A stretch of 64,000 bases of DNA from SZUA-22 sp963751695. Lineage in GTDB: Bacteria; Bacteroidota; Ignavibacteria; Ignavibacteriales; Melioribacteraceae. How positions within the stretch are numbered: position 1 is the first letter of the stretch; each line of letters starts with the position of its first letter. The position numbers were made by a program, and so were the translations under genes. The DNA lies in NCBI GenBank assembly GCA_963751695.1, contig CAVVVP010000009.1:124001-188000 (forward strand). Direction: 5' to 3'. The notes under the pieces are model-generated. The model had not been told where the DNA came from. It searched no databases and saw only the letters and a list, made by a program, of their open reading frames with translations. Shown here one piece after another: positions 27,197 through 36,181 of this stretch.

Positions 27197-27904
27197 ATGT
27201 CAAAAATATTAAATAAAATCAAAGTTTTACTTATTGAAGATAATAGACTCTTGCGAGATGGTATATCTGAAATACTAAAAAAGCAGTCTGACATGCATGT
27301 AGTTGCAACTGTAGGTGACGGAGAAAATATTTTGGAATTGATGAAAAAACTCAAACCTAATGTAGTTCTGCTTGATTTAGGATTGCGAAATCGAAATAGC
27401 CTAATTACGGTTAAATTAATTAGAAAGAATTATCAAGATTCAAAAATTATTGTTATGGATCTCGTTCCTCTTCAAACGGATATTTATGAATTTGTCCAAG
27501 CCGGAGTTTCTGGATTTATGCTAAAAGATATAAATGTAATGGAGTTTTTGAAAACGATACGATCAGTAAATAATGGTACCAAAGTATTACCGGATAATTT
27601 AACTGAATCTCTTTTTTCTCAGATTGTTAAACATGCTGTAAATGGATCTATAAGGTCTTCTATAAAAGAATCGGTTCACATGACGAAACGTGAAAAACAA
27701 GTAATAGAATTGATTGCAGATGGTTCTACTAATAAAGAGATAGCACAAAAACTTAACCTTTCAACATATACAGTTAAAAGTCATGTTCATAACATCCTTG
27801 AAAAATTAGCTCTAAATACGAGGGTTCAAATAGCAAAGCATGCACATTTTTCAGAAGATTTCAAACAAGCTTTAGATTCTACCTCTCTTATCAGCGAAGA
27901 TTAA
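27197..27904 (+). CDS. NarL/FixJ-type response regulator with atypical receiver (copy 1)
   Basis: The 235-residue protein has a receiver domain (residues about 8-125) and a LuxR-type HTH (MTKREKQVIELIADGSTNKEIA, then STYTVKSHVHNILEKL). The phosphoacceptor Asp60 (VVLLDLGL) and the early acidic pair (IEDN) are present. The switch position, normally Thr or Ser after strand beta4, is Asp88 (IIVMDLVP). The next gene is a paralogue with the same change at the same spacing of 28 residues. No histidine kinase is encoded nearby. Signalling may therefore not follow the usual phosphorylation switch. Targets are unknown; the copy-2 gene and the stress-type genes downstream share a conserved upstream block. 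Confidence 0.92.
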   Translation: MSKILNKIKVLLIEDNRLLRDGISEILKKQSDMHVVATVGDGENILELMKKLKPNVVLLDLGLRNRNSLITVKLIRKNYQDSKIIVMDLVPLQTDIYEFVQAGVSGFMLKDINVMEFLKTIRSVNNGTKVLPDNLTESLFSQIVKHAVNGSIRSSIKESVHMTKREKQVIELIADGSTNKEIAQKLNLSTYTVKSHVHNILEKLALNTRVQIAKHAHFSEDFKQALDSTSLISED

Positions 27905-27925
27905 CACCCTTCCACTAATCCAAAT

Positions 27926-27960
27926 TAGTTAGATCTTTTTTCATCCCTTTGACCGATTGT
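27926..27960 (+). promoter_or_regulatory. Conserved upstream block A (before response regulator 2)
   Basis: Core TTTTTTCATCCCTTTG at 27936-27951 followed by ACCGATTGT. It ends 139 nt before the start of the gene at 28090. Seventeen bases after TTTG there is TACTTTAC, close to the -7 box TAnnTTTG of Bacteroidota vegetative promoters, so the 3' end may be the -33 box. Confidence 0.6.
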
Positions 27961-28089
27961 TTATAACATACTTTACTTGCATCTTATTATGGAAGTAATT
28001 TCTCATAAAAACATTGAATTCGTTTTACCAATTACAATTGATATAAAATAATACTCAGTCTACTTATAAATATTTGTGTAGGATAAAAA

Positions 28090-28782
28090 ATGAAAAAAAT
28101 TCGATTATTAGTAATTGAAGATAACCGCCTTCTTAGGGACGGTATTCTTACCATTCTAAAACCATATAAAGATATTATTATAGTTGCAGCTTCTGGAGAT
28201 AGTAATACTACACTTACAAGTATTCAGCAGCTAAAACCCAATGTTGTTTTGTTAGATTTAGGATTGCGAAGTCAAAATAGTCTACACTTAGTAGAAATGG
28301 TTAGGAGGGAATTTCCTGAAGCAAAAATAATTGTGATGGATCTTGCACCAGTTCAGGCAGATGTCTTACAATATGTTAAAGCGGGTGCTAATGGATTTAT
28401 TCTTAAGGATGCTTCACTTAATGACTTATTAATTACAATAAGATCAGTAGCAGAAGGATCAACAGTTCTTCCCCCTCTTTTGATTGATTCATTGTTTTCT
28501 CAGATTGTTGAGCACGCAGTAAGAGAAGGTAAACCAATGATAAAAAATGCAGTAAAGATGACAAAACGTGAAAAGGAAGTTATTAGATTTTTAAGTGACG
28601 GAATGAGCAACAAAGAGATTGGTAAAAAAATGCGTATTTCAACCTACACAGTCAAAAGCCATATTCACAATATTATGGAAAAACTTGCATTGCATACACG
28701 ACTCGAGATTGCCAATTATTCATACACAGATCAAACTCTTAAAAAAATTACTGATAGCATATCAATTCTAAATACTCAATAG
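28090..28782 (+). CDS. NarL/FixJ-type response regulator with atypical receiver (copy 2)
   Basis: The 230-residue paralogue of the preceding gene has the same plan: receiver with IEDNRLLRDG, phosphoacceptor Asp56 (VVLLDLGL), Asp84 at the Thr/Ser switch position (IIVMDLAP), then a LuxR HTH (MTKREKEVIRFLSDGMSNKEIG and STYTVKSHIHNIMEKL). An AGGA site precedes the ATG. Unlike copy 1 it has the conserved TTTTTCATCCC block upstream, so it may belong to or control that regulon. The linker SLFSQIVEHAVREGK is nearly shared with copy 1, pointing to a tandem duplication. Confidence 0.92.
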   Translation: MKKIRLLVIEDNRLLRDGILTILKPYKDIIIVAASGDSNTTLTSIQQLKPNVVLLDLGLRSQNSLHLVEMVRREFPEAKIIVMDLAPVQADVLQYVKAGANGFILKDASLNDLLITIRSVAEGSTVLPPLLIDSLFSQIVEHAVREGKPMIKNAVKMTKREKEVIRFLSDGMSNKEIGKKMRISTYTVKSHIHNIMEKLALHTRLEIANYSYTDQTLKKITDSISILNTQ

Positions 28783-28878
28783 TTTTTAAATCCATACTAA
28801 GATTTCATTATTGTTTCAGAGCCAGTATATAAATTTTCCTAACAATTATTATTTATCCTTAATAAATGGTCTTTAAGA

Positions 28879-29523
28879 ATGACTGCAGTGTTCACAAAGA
28901 AAGTAGCAATTATTGTTGCTCACCCTGACGATGAGACGTTATGGGCAGGAGGAACTATTTTGTCGCACCCTTTGTGGAATTGTTTTATCGTGTGTCTTTG
29001 CAGAGGTAATGATAAAGAGAGAGCTCCAAAATTTTTCGAAGCTTTGAATATATTTAATTCCAAAGGGGTAATTGGAAATCTTGATGATGGACCTGATCAA
29101 AAACCTTTGAATAAAGAAGAAGTTGAATATGTTATAATGAATTTATTACCTGATAAACATTATGATTTGATTATTTCGCATAATCCTTCAGGGGAATATA
29201 CAAGGCATTTGAGACATGAGGAAGTTAGCAAGGCTGTTATTAAGCTTTGGCATAGCAATAAAATATTTGCTACAAAGCTTTGGACATTTGCGTATGAAGA
29301 TGGGAATAAAACATATTATCCAACTTCTATTGAATCTGCGCCAATAAAACAAAAATTGACGAATACTATATGGCAGAGAAAATATAAAATAATTACAGAA
29401 ACATATGGATTTGAAAAAAACAGTTTTGAAGCAAAAACTACTCCGCGCACAGAATCATTTTGGCAATTTATAAACTCAAAGGATGCTAGAAAATGGCTTA
29501 ATAATAAAGGAGTTCTTAAATGA
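28879..29523 (+). CDS. PIG-L (LmbE) family N-deacetylase
   Basis: The 214-residue protein has the zinc-binding motif VAHPDDETLWAGG near residue 14 and a second His in ISHNPSGEYTRHLRHEEVS. These proteins remove an N-acetyl group from GlcNAc-type sugars or related compounds in the cytoplasm. Its stop overlaps the start of the next gene by 4 bp, and the third gene follows without a gap, so PIG-L, GT4 and a hydrolase form one operon. The pairing recalls bacillithiol synthesis (BshB/BshA), but the partner GT4 does not look like BshA. The substrate is unknown. Confidence 0.9.
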   Translation: MTAVFTKKVAIIVAHPDDETLWAGGTILSHPLWNCFIVCLCRGNDKERAPKFFEALNIFNSKGVIGNLDDGPDQKPLNKEEVEYVIMNLLPDKHYDLIISHNPSGEYTRHLRHEEVSKAVIKLWHSNKIFATKLWTFAYEDGNKTYYPTSIESAPIKQKLTNTIWQRKYKIITETYGFEKNSFEAKTTPRTESFWQFINSKDARKWLNNKGVLK

Positions 29524-30662
29524 AAGTTTTGGTATTGTACGATTATCCTCCTTCTCCAGGAGGTCTTGCCACACAAGGAGATCTTCTTTTTAAAGGACTT
29601 CTCTCAATGGGGATTGATGCTCATGCTGTTCATTTTGAATCAGCGCAGGAGAAGGAATGGTATTATCGCTGGTTTGAACCTGATATTGTTGTAGGAGTTG
29701 GTTATTGGGGTCACACTTCACATTTAGTACTTCACCCGCAGGGTTATGGAGTGAAGGCAGTACCTTGGTTAGTCGCAGATGGTTATATTGCAAATTATCA
29801 AGAAGTATTAAATGAACTTCCGCTAATACTTGTAACATCCAATTGGGTGAAGGAGATGTATATTCGTGATGGTATCAAGGGTGAAAATATTGAGGTATTG
29901 CCTGTGGGTTGCGATACTGACTCTTTTACACCTCATAGTAAAAATGACCCCAAAATCAGAGCTGTACGCGAAGCCTTAGGAATTTCTCCTAATCAGATAA
30001 TGATCCTCACCGTTGGAGGTGATGCAGCATCAAAGGGAGCACAAGAAGTAATGCAAGCGCTTGCTATCATTAACACAAAAGCACCCGATTGGAAATATGT
30101 CTGCAAGGTATGGCCTCAACCGCGAACAAAGACTCAAAACCTTGCTGATTTGGAATTGGCGACTCACTTAGGTATTGAAAAAAATGTTACATATACAACC
30201 AATACTATTTCAAGGAATTTTATGCCATACCTTTTTGGAGCGTGCGATATATATGCAGCTCCTTCAAGGCTTGAGGGTTTTGGAATGCCGCAAGTTGAAG
30301 CTGGTGCATGTGAAAAACCTGTTATAAGCATTAAAGCAATGGGTATGCTTGATACACTTATCCATGAGGAAACTGCTTTTCTAGCAAATATTGCGAAGAA
30401 AATTGTCCTAAACGAAGTAACGCTTGGTGATGAATCAGGCTTTGAAAATGAACATAAAGTTATATTCGATAAACCACGGATAGTAGATTACCGAGCAAAT
30501 GTTAATGATATAGCAAAATATTTGATGGTTTTGATGACTGATAAAAAATTGCGAGAAAAAATGGGCAAGGCAGCTAGATTGCGTGTTGTGGAAAATTACG
30601 ACTATCGTGTTGTTGCGAAACGTTTTTTAAAAATAATTAGTAGTAAATATGGAATTGATTAA
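29520..30662 (+). CDS. GT4-family glycosyltransferase
   Basis: The 380-residue GT-B protein begins VLVLYDYPPSPGGLATQG, has ILTVGGDAASKGAQEVMQAL at the start of the second Rossmann domain, and the GT4 nucleotide-sugar site ASRLEGFGMPQVEAGACEKPV with the paired Glu residues. It should transfer a sugar from a nucleotide donor in the cytoplasm with retention. It overlaps the PIG-L gene by 4 bp and ends at the first base of the hydrolase gene. Donor and acceptor are not known; the same window holds two more GT4 domains next to GH130 enzymes. Confidence 0.9.
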   Translation: MKVLVLYDYPPSPGGLATQGDLLFKGLLSMGIDAHAVHFESAQEKEWYYRWFEPDIVVGVGYWGHTSHLVLHPQGYGVKAVPWLVADGYIANYQEVLNELPLILVTSNWVKEMYIRDGIKGENIEVLPVGCDTDSFTPHSKNDPKIRAVREALGISPNQIMILTVGGDAASKGAQEVMQALAIINTKAPDWKYVCKVWPQPRTKTQNLADLELATHLGIEKNVTYTTNTISRNFMPYLFGACDIYAAPSRLEGFGMPQVEAGACEKPVISIKAMGMLDTLIHEETAFLANIAKKIVLNEVTLGDESGFENEHKVIFDKPRIVDYRANVNDIAKYLMVLMTDKKLREKMGKAARLRVVENYDYRVVAKRFLKIISSKYGID

Positions 30663-31865
30663 TTGATAAAAAAAACGGTACAGACTATAAACTGGGAAGA
30701 AATCGAGGAAGCAAAAAATGCGGCTCTTAAAGTATTACTTCATAATGCAAATGGACCACATAATGGGCTACCGCGCACAGCTGGTTGGGGTTATCCTGAA
30801 CCCTATACTCGAGATTTGATGTTTTCTATTTTTGGGATTGCTGTTTCTGGTAATCGGGAGTTATTAGAAAGTATAAGGAAAGTATTGGAAATGCTTGCGA
30901 AAAATCAGACAGAACGTGGTCATATCCCATCACTAGTGCATAATATAGAGGAGCTAGGTGCTAGTGATACTACTCCTTTGTTTTTGATAGGTGTTGCAAT
31001 TTTCAGAATTATTACTAAAGAATATGGATTCCTTGAAAATGCAGTTAAAAAAGCATTAACTTGGATGGAGTATCAAAGTCCAACTGATCGGTATTTGGTT
31101 GCACAACAACCCACAAGTGATTGGCGAGACGAACAATGGGTTATTGGGTATGGCCTTTATGTAAACACTTTAGTGTATAGTTACCTCAGATTATTTAGAC
31201 AAAATGAAAGAGCGGAAATTGTACGACGCAATATGAAACGGTTCACAATAACTGGTGAGACAATTCATCATCATGTGCACGAAGGTCTTGTTGTTAGGCA
31301 TAAACCATACTATGCTTTCTGGTCCTATAAAGTTTATAGTAGTGAAAGATTCGACCTACTTGGGAACAGTCTTGCAATTCTCTCAGGACTAACATCTAAC
31401 ACAAGATCAGAAGCAATTATTTCTTGGATAGAAAAGGAATGCAGAGGAATGAAAGAAAAGCATGAACTAGCTGTAGATCTTCCACCAAATTTCTTTCCTT
31501 TTATAAAGCCTGGAGATCCAGACTGGATCAAGCGAAATGAAATTTATAATAAGCCAGGTGATTACCACAATGGAGGTATTTGGCCGTTCATTTGTGGATT
31601 TTATATTGCAGCTTTGGTAAAAACTAAAAAGTATGTGCTTGCGGAGAAAAAGTTAGTGGAACTTACACGTTGTGTAAAAATATCCAGCTCTAAAAAACTT
31701 GATTTTGGATTTAATGAATGGATTAAAGCTCAAGATGGTAAACCTTTGGGTCAAGATTGGCAAACTTGGAGCGCAGCTCTTTACCTATATGCTGCGAAAT
31801 GCGTTGAAGAAAAAAGTACTCCCTTTTTTGAAGAGTTCCGAAATTATGCTTTTAAATTCAAATAA
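30663..31865 (+). CDS. (alpha/alpha)6-barrel glycosidase, GH100/neutral-invertase-like
   Basis: The 400-residue cytoplasmic protein has motifs typical of invertase-like and amylo-1,6-glucosidase-like barrels: GLPRTAGWGYPEPYTRDLMF near residue 36 and KPGDYHNGGIWPFICGFY near residue 297. No signal peptide. It starts with TTG directly after the GT4 stop codon; no ATG is near, so translational coupling is likely. It may trim or recycle the glycan made by the operon. GH100 proteins split sucrose, but close non-sucrose relatives exist, so the substrate is open. Confidence 0.75.
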   Translation: MIKKTVQTINWEEIEEAKNAALKVLLHNANGPHNGLPRTAGWGYPEPYTRDLMFSIFGIAVSGNRELLESIRKVLEMLAKNQTERGHIPSLVHNIEELGASDTTPLFLIGVAIFRIITKEYGFLENAVKKALTWMEYQSPTDRYLVAQQPTSDWRDEQWVIGYGLYVNTLVYSYLRLFRQNERAEIVRRNMKRFTITGETIHHHVHEGLVVRHKPYYAFWSYKVYSSERFDLLGNSLAILSGLTSNTRSEAIISWIEKECRGMKEKHELAVDLPPNFFPFIKPGDPDWIKRNEIYNKPGDYHNGGIWPFICGFYIAALVKTKKYVLAEKKLVELTRCVKISSSKKLDFGFNEWIKAQDGKPLGQDWQTWSAALYLYAAKCVEEKSTPFFEEFRNYAFKFK

Positions 31866-32229
31866 CAGATGTGTTTTATCGAAACAGATTAAGAAAAAAC
31901 AAATCTTACAAAGGTTTTATTTCTCTTGCATATAATCGGACATTAGGTTACATTAAAAGTGTTGTAATATTCTATCCATTAAAGATGGGATTTCAGAGCT
32001 ACATTATCTATCCCAAATCGCCAAGAATTTTTCAAAACTTTTTAATCTTAGATACAATATTATAGTTGTAAATTAGAACACGACACAATTAATAGTCAAA
32101 AATATTAATTCCTATCTAATAACTCTTTATTGAAATGGAATTTCAATAAAATTTCCTATTAAAATCAAATTTTATATCCGCTAATTAATAGCGGAATATT
32201 TAAGAACATATAATATAAGAGGTAACAAA
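31866..32229. other. 364-bp non-coding AT-rich interval
   Basis: I see no supported gene. Two short overlapping open frames at the start (31871-32065) have no ribosome binding site and look random. A short inverted repeat (GGAATTTCAATAAAATTTCC near 32140) is present. Confidence 0.5.
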
Positions 32230-32691
32230 ATGAAACCAATTTATTTGAAAATATTGGTGATTACATTTTTATTTGCATTTACTATAAACGCTCAAGATCA
32301 AGCAACGCGATTTGATTTACAACATAATTCAAAATTTCTAAAAGGAAGATTAGAACAAACTAAGGAAACCTTGCTTGATGCCATGGAGAGTGATGATTCT
32401 CATATGCAAACCACTGCTCTTCAAACTTTAAGGGATCTTGAAATAATCTTTCCGGAGGATAAATTTACTAGATTTATTGAACCACTAATTAAAAATGTAA
32501 AAGATGAGAATGAAAATACAGATGTTCGGATACTCTCTATGCTAGCTTTAGAAAATCTTCATTCGGATAAAGGAGATGTTGCAATTTATTTTGTATCACA
32601 AAATACATTAAATAAATCAGTTAAAGATCTTAGCGTTTGTATGGCTTATAAGAGTTTTAACAAAGATAATGAGCTAAGTATGAAAAAGTAA
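32230..32691 (+). CDS. Secreted helical-repeat protein, function unknown
   Basis: The 153-residue protein has a clear signal peptide (ILVITFLFAFTINAQ) and a mature part that looks like two or three HEAT-type helical pairs (LLDAMESDDSHMQTTALQTL, then DVRILSMLALENL). A good ribosome binding site AAGAGG precedes it and a terminator follows at 32713. It stands first in an island of small envelope and stress-type proteins. No enzyme motif is visible. HEAT-type repeats suggest protein binding (inference). Confidence 0.75.
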   Translation: MKPIYLKILVITFLFAFTINAQDQATRFDLQHNSKFLKGRLEQTKETLLDAMESDDSHMQTTALQTLRDLEIIFPEDKFTRFIEPLIKNVKDENENTDVRILSMLALENLHSDKGDVAIYFVSQNTLNKSVKDLSVCMAYKSFNKDNELSMKK

Positions 32692-32712
32692 TAAGGAATA
32701 AAATCTAATTTG

Positions 32713-32740
32713 AGACCGTCAAAATGATGGTCTTTATTTA
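32713..32740 (+). terminator. Terminator after the helical-repeat gene
   Basis: AGACCGTC at 32713-32720 pairs with GATGGTCT at 32726-32733 (one G-T pair), followed by TTATTTA, 21 nt after the stop codon. Confidence 0.75.
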
Positions 32741-32828
32741 AAATATTTCTGATTTTAAGCAAATTTCATGCTGGCCTCTATGTGTGATTAAACTAAAGGG
32801 GAATCATGGAATAGTTCTCAAAACTTTA

Positions 32829-32906
32829 GACATTAAATTTAAAGTTAATGGAATACCTTACTTAATTCCTTATAGAGATATTATTATCACAAAACAGGTA
32901 AACTAG
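32829..32906 (+). pseudogene. Remnant of the 60-residue protein family (3' end only)
   Basis: 26 codons to a TAG at 32904-32906 read DIKFKVNGIPYLIPYRDIII, matching DIKFEVKGTPYLLPYRDFIV of the intact gene at 38539. Sequence in front of it is out of frame and lacks a start. Confidence 0.7.
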
Positions 32907-33022
32907 TCTGAATGATAATTTCAATTAACTTTTTACTTCTATATTCCATTATTAACTAAACTAAATACTTATAAAGAAGACTAAAGTAGTGCAAGCAAAT
33001 ATAATAAAACACCCCGATGCAT

Positions 33023-33053
33023 TAATCCCATTTTCATCCTTTTGCCTTATTGT
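33023..33053 (+). promoter_or_regulatory. Weak copy of the conserved upstream block (F)
   Basis: TAATCCCATTTTCATCCTTTTG followed by CCTTATTGT, 109 nt before the LapA-like gene. It differs from the consensus at a few positions, mainly in the TCCC part. Confidence 0.4.
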
Positions 33054-33152
33054 TAATAGGAATTAATATTCCCATCTTTATTCATAGCCAAAACCGTGAA
33101 GTATTTAGTATAAATCAGGGTAAAGATAATATTTAACAAAACTGGAGGAAAT

Positions 33153-33518
33153 ATGAAAAAGTTTACTTTGTTCCTTGCAGTGTTTTACATTTTAATAATC
33201 GGCTTTTTTGCAATTTTCAATTGGAATGTATTCATGCTTGAACTTGATGTAAATTTAGGAGTTCGAGTAGTACATTTTCCATTAATAGCTGGAATATTCT
33301 TAATCGGATTATTTCTGTTCATTCTGCTCTGGATTAACTCATCAATAACTAATATAATAATGAAAAAAAATCTGGCTAAAACTAATGAACGGCTTAATAA
33401 AATGAGAGAAACAAATAATTCAGAAATTGAAAACAAACTTGAAAAATTATTTAACAGTATTGATGAGATAAAGAATAAAATCAATTTTGATGTAAGACCA
33501 ATTCCAACAACTAAATAA
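33153..33518 (+). CDS. LapA-like small membrane protein with coiled coil
   Basis: The 121-residue protein has two membrane helices (about residues 4-24 and 42-63) and a C-terminal coiled coil (NERLNKMRETNNSEIENKLEKL). The plan matches LapA/YciS-type proteins, which in proteobacteria help lipopolysaccharide assembly, though similarity is mostly in layout. A strong AGGAGG site precedes the ATG. It is 30 bp upstream of the OmpA-family gene, so the two form an operon behind the weak conserved block. Confidence 0.7.
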   Translation: MKKFTLFLAVFYILIIGFFAIFNWNVFMLELDVNLGVRVVHFPLIAGIFLIGLFLFILLWINSSITNIIMKKNLAKTNERLNKMRETNNSEIENKLEKLFNSIDEIKNKINFDVRPIPTTK

Positions 33519-33548
33519 ATTAAGTAGATTAATTCACAGGAGAAAAAA

Positions 33549-34952
33549 ATGAAAAATCTAATTTTTACAATAATTACAGTATTACTATTTCAAGCAGTTT
33601 TGCTTGGACAGGACAAAATAAAAAAAGAGTTATTTGGTGAATCCGACAATATGATTCAGCAGATAAAAGAGCTGAAGGGTAATGTTTATGCACCAAACAC
33701 ATTAGCGGAAGGTATGGAATCATATAAGGATGCCGAAAGTGATTTTAAGGAAGGCGGTAATATGGAGGACATTAAAGAATCAATTACAGAAGCCAACCAA
33801 AAGTATAAAAAAGTTATTGAATTTGTAGATCTTGCAAATCTTTCATTCCCGTCAACTATTGAAGCTAGAGAAGATGCTATTACTGCAGAATCTGAAAAGT
33901 ATACTTCGGGATTATGGAAAGAAGCTGAAGCAAAATTCAAAGAAGCAATGTCAGAAATGGAAGATAATGATCTTTCAAGTGCTAAATCATTGGCTACAGA
34001 AGCAGAAGTAATGTATCGTAAAACAGAATTAGCAGCTGTTGAGCAGGGAATATTAGTTAGTGCTAGAGCACAAATAAAGATAAATGAAGAAAAGGATGTC
34101 TCTGATTTCGCTCCAACAACTCAGGCGTTGGCTAAAAAACATATTGTTAAAGCTGAAGAGTTACTAGCTAAGGACAGATACTCTAGGAAAGAAGCAATAA
34201 CAAACGCAAAGGAAGCTGACTACCAAGCTCTCCACGCTGAGTATATCGCAAATATAGCAAGACAAATGGAAGAAAAAGATAATGGTTATGAACTTCTAAT
34301 TTTGGATAGTGAAAAACCACTGACAACTCTTAATGAAATAATTGGTAAGGTCGGACGTTTTGATAAGGGTTATAACGCTGCTACAAAAAACTTGGAAGAA
34401 TATATTGCATCAGTTGATGAGTTTAAAGTAACAATCGCTGAGCAGGAAAAACAAATTGCTAAACTTGAAGAAAATTTGAGTAGATATGCAGGAGTTGAAG
34501 AAAAACTTCAATTGAAAATGGAGCAAGAGGCAGAAGTAAAAGCTATTGCTAAAACATTTACAAAATCTGAAGGACAAGTATTTCTTGATGGTGATATTGT
34601 AATAGTAAGACTTTATGGATTGAATTTTCCATCTGGGCAGTCTACAATAAAGCCGGAAAATTACGGATTACTAAAAAAAGTACAAAACGGAATTGAGAGT
34701 TTTGATAATTGTACTGTAATTATTCAAGGACACACTGATTCAAGAGGGAGTAATGATATGAATATGAGGCTATCGGATGAAAGATCTAGTGCAGTTTTAG
34801 AATATATCGTTTCAAATTTGAGTTTTCCGAGGAACAGAATTTCTTCTAAGGGATATGGTGAAATTGAACCTCTAGCAAGTAATGAAACAGAAGAAGGTAT
34901 GGCAAAGAATAGAAGAATTGATGTTGCTATAACCCCTCAGTGGGCAAAATAA
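33549..34952 (+). CDS. OmpA-family outer-membrane/peptidoglycan-linked protein
   Basis: The 467-residue protein has a signal peptide (LIFTIITVLLFQAVLLGQ), a long helical periplasmic region with repeat-like segments (EAKFKEAMSEMEDNDLSSAK) and coiled coil around residue 300, and a C-terminal OmpA-like peptidoglycan-binding domain (about 349-467): FPSGQSTIKPENY, IQGHTDSRGSNDMN and AKNRRIDVAI, including the diaminopimelate-binding Asp and Arg. No beta-barrel domain is present, so it probably spans the periplasm as a tether. Co-transcription with the LapA-like gene and its place in the stress-type island suggest an envelope-stability role. Confidence 0.88.
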   Translation: MKNLIFTIITVLLFQAVLLGQDKIKKELFGESDNMIQQIKELKGNVYAPNTLAEGMESYKDAESDFKEGGNMEDIKESITEANQKYKKVIEFVDLANLSFPSTIEAREDAITAESEKYTSGLWKEAEAKFKEAMSEMEDNDLSSAKSLATEAEVMYRKTELAAVEQGILVSARAQIKINEEKDVSDFAPTTQALAKKHIVKAEELLAKDRYSRKEAITNAKEADYQALHAEYIANIARQMEEKDNGYELLILDSEKPLTTLNEIIGKVGRFDKGYNAATKNLEEYIASVDEFKVTIAEQEKQIAKLEENLSRYAGVEEKLQLKMEQEAEVKAIAKTFTKSEGQVFLDGDIVIVRLYGLNFPSGQSTIKPENYGLLKKVQNGIESFDNCTVIIQGHTDSRGSNDMNMRLSDERSSAVLEYIVSNLSFPRNRISSKGYGEIEPLASNETEEGMAKNRRIDVAITPQWAK

Positions 34953-34996
34953 TGCAATAAATTAGTAATATCACTCTGCCTACATTTAAACAATAA

Positions 34997-35034
34997 AAGC
35001 TTGAAGTCCCTTATAAATAAAGGACTTCAAGCTT
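34997..35034. terminator. Perfect 13-bp hairpin, member of a dispersed palindrome
   Basis: AAGCTTGAAGTCC at 34997-35009 pairs with 35022-35034; loop CTTATAAATAAA. It follows the OmpA gene by 44 nt and may end its transcript, but a close copy of hairpin and flank occurs at 60041-60078, so it is also a repeat. Confidence 0.65.
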
Positions 35035-35273
35035 CTGCGTATCTGCTATCATATTCTCGGATGTAAATATTACAAAATGGAGGAATTTGAAAAAAACGCA
35101 ATTTATTAGTTACTTGACTATCTTTAATTATTACAGATTGATAAAAACTGTCTACTAAATCCTTATGACATTTGTCCAGATTCTTATGAAGACATACAAG
35201 CACACAACACTATATTTTGGTGATGAGAAAATCTCCTTAATTTATCAAGTGAAAAATTGAAAAATAATAATAG

Positions 35274-35681
35274 TTGATTATGCCAAAATTAAATTCAGCA
35301 AATTTTGAAGACATTATACAAGTTTCCGTTGGGGCTGCTGCATTAGCAGTCCCAATAGCTTTCTCAGAGGAGTCATGGAACTTAAGTAGAACACTTCCAA
35401 TATTTAATATTATTATTTTTGTTAGCTTATCTTTAATTCTCATTAGTTTGTTTTCTTTCCAAAGTATTTATCAAGGTAATGTTAAATTTAGAGTCTTAGT
35501 ATTCTTATTTAGAACAATATTGGTTTATTCAATTACCTTATTTATTGTTGTGATAGTGCTTTTAGCTATGGATAAATTACCAATTTTTACCGAACCAATT
35601 ATTGCTCTAAAACGAGTTATAGTAATTTCTTTTCCAGCTTCAATGGGTGGAGTAGTTGTAGATAGTCTGGATAAAGAATAA
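35274..35681 (+). CDS. DUF2391-like integral membrane protein
   Basis: The 135-residue protein has four membrane helices. ISVGAAALAVPIAFSEESWNL-type start and the ending ALKRVIVISFPASMGGVVVDSL resemble DUF2391 / TIGR02587 proteins, which have no known function. Reading starts at a TTG at 35274 or the ATG at 35280. It lies alone, 320 bp after the OmpA gene. Confidence 0.65.
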   Translation: MIMPKLNSANFEDIIQVSVGAAALAVPIAFSEESWNLSRTLPIFNIIIFVSLSLILISLFSFQSIYQGNVKFRVLVFLFRTILVYSITLFIVVIVLLAMDKLPIFTEPIIALKRVIVISFPASMGGVVVDSLDKE

Positions 35682-35768
35682 AATTTTAGTCCTCCATATT
35701 TATTTTAATGATATACACTTACTATTATATGATAATGAAAATATATTTCATTTTTTAGCAGTAGGTTT

Positions 35769-35895
35769 TGACCTTCCCCCTAAAAAAGTGATCTAAAAAC
35801 TATATTATAATGAAAAAGGGGAGTAACTGAAATACTATCAAGAATTACTCATGTTAATTGATAAGTAAATTGATAACTGTTTCCCAACTTTTAGC
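35769..35895. repeat. Degenerate dispersed repeat with IS3-like end (copy 1)
   Basis: It begins TGACCTTCCCCC with AAAAAGTGATC, like the left end of the IS3 element at 19298, and ends in AATTGATAACTG then TTTCCCAACTTTT. Related copies lie at 59881-60000 and 61557-61756. No coding capacity. Confidence 0.6.
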
Positions 35896-35919
35896 CCAAA
35901 ATCTTTTGAAGACATGCAG

Positions 35920-36130
35920 ATTCCAATAGAAAGAGCGGGCCAGGTAGTTTGTCATTTTGTAAAAAAGGGAACGAAGTTCAGAAGGTTAAGTTGCGGTTTT
36001 TGCCGAAGTGTAAACTAAAAACTGCTTTTGGTAATTTTGCCATGCGTTATTTTGTAAAATAGTATTTTTGGGCGGCGGGTTAGTAGCAACGCCATTATTT
36101 GCTTAGTGAAATTGGGGGTTTGTGCTTAAG
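35920..36130. other. Non-coding block of different base composition before marC
   Basis: About 210 bp with G-rich words (AGAGCGGGCCAGG, GGGCGGCGGG) in an otherwise AT-rich region. It has no open frame and contains TTAAGTT at both ends (35985 and 36124). It may be a leftover of a mobile cassette or a foreign insertion (inference). Confidence 0.4.
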
Positions 36131-36181
36131 TTAATTTAGTCGAAAAATCTAACTAACCAATACTCTTTATAAGGGTGAAAA

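Noticed and set aside
28879..30662. Bacillithiol genes bshB and bshA
   Set aside because: PIG-L plus GT4 recalls them, but the GT4 start (YDYPPSPGGLATQG) is not like BshA and a hydrolase follows in the operon; bshC is absent.
31871..32065. Short frame after the GH100-like gene
   Set aside because: No start signal and no protein pattern; AT-rich spacer.
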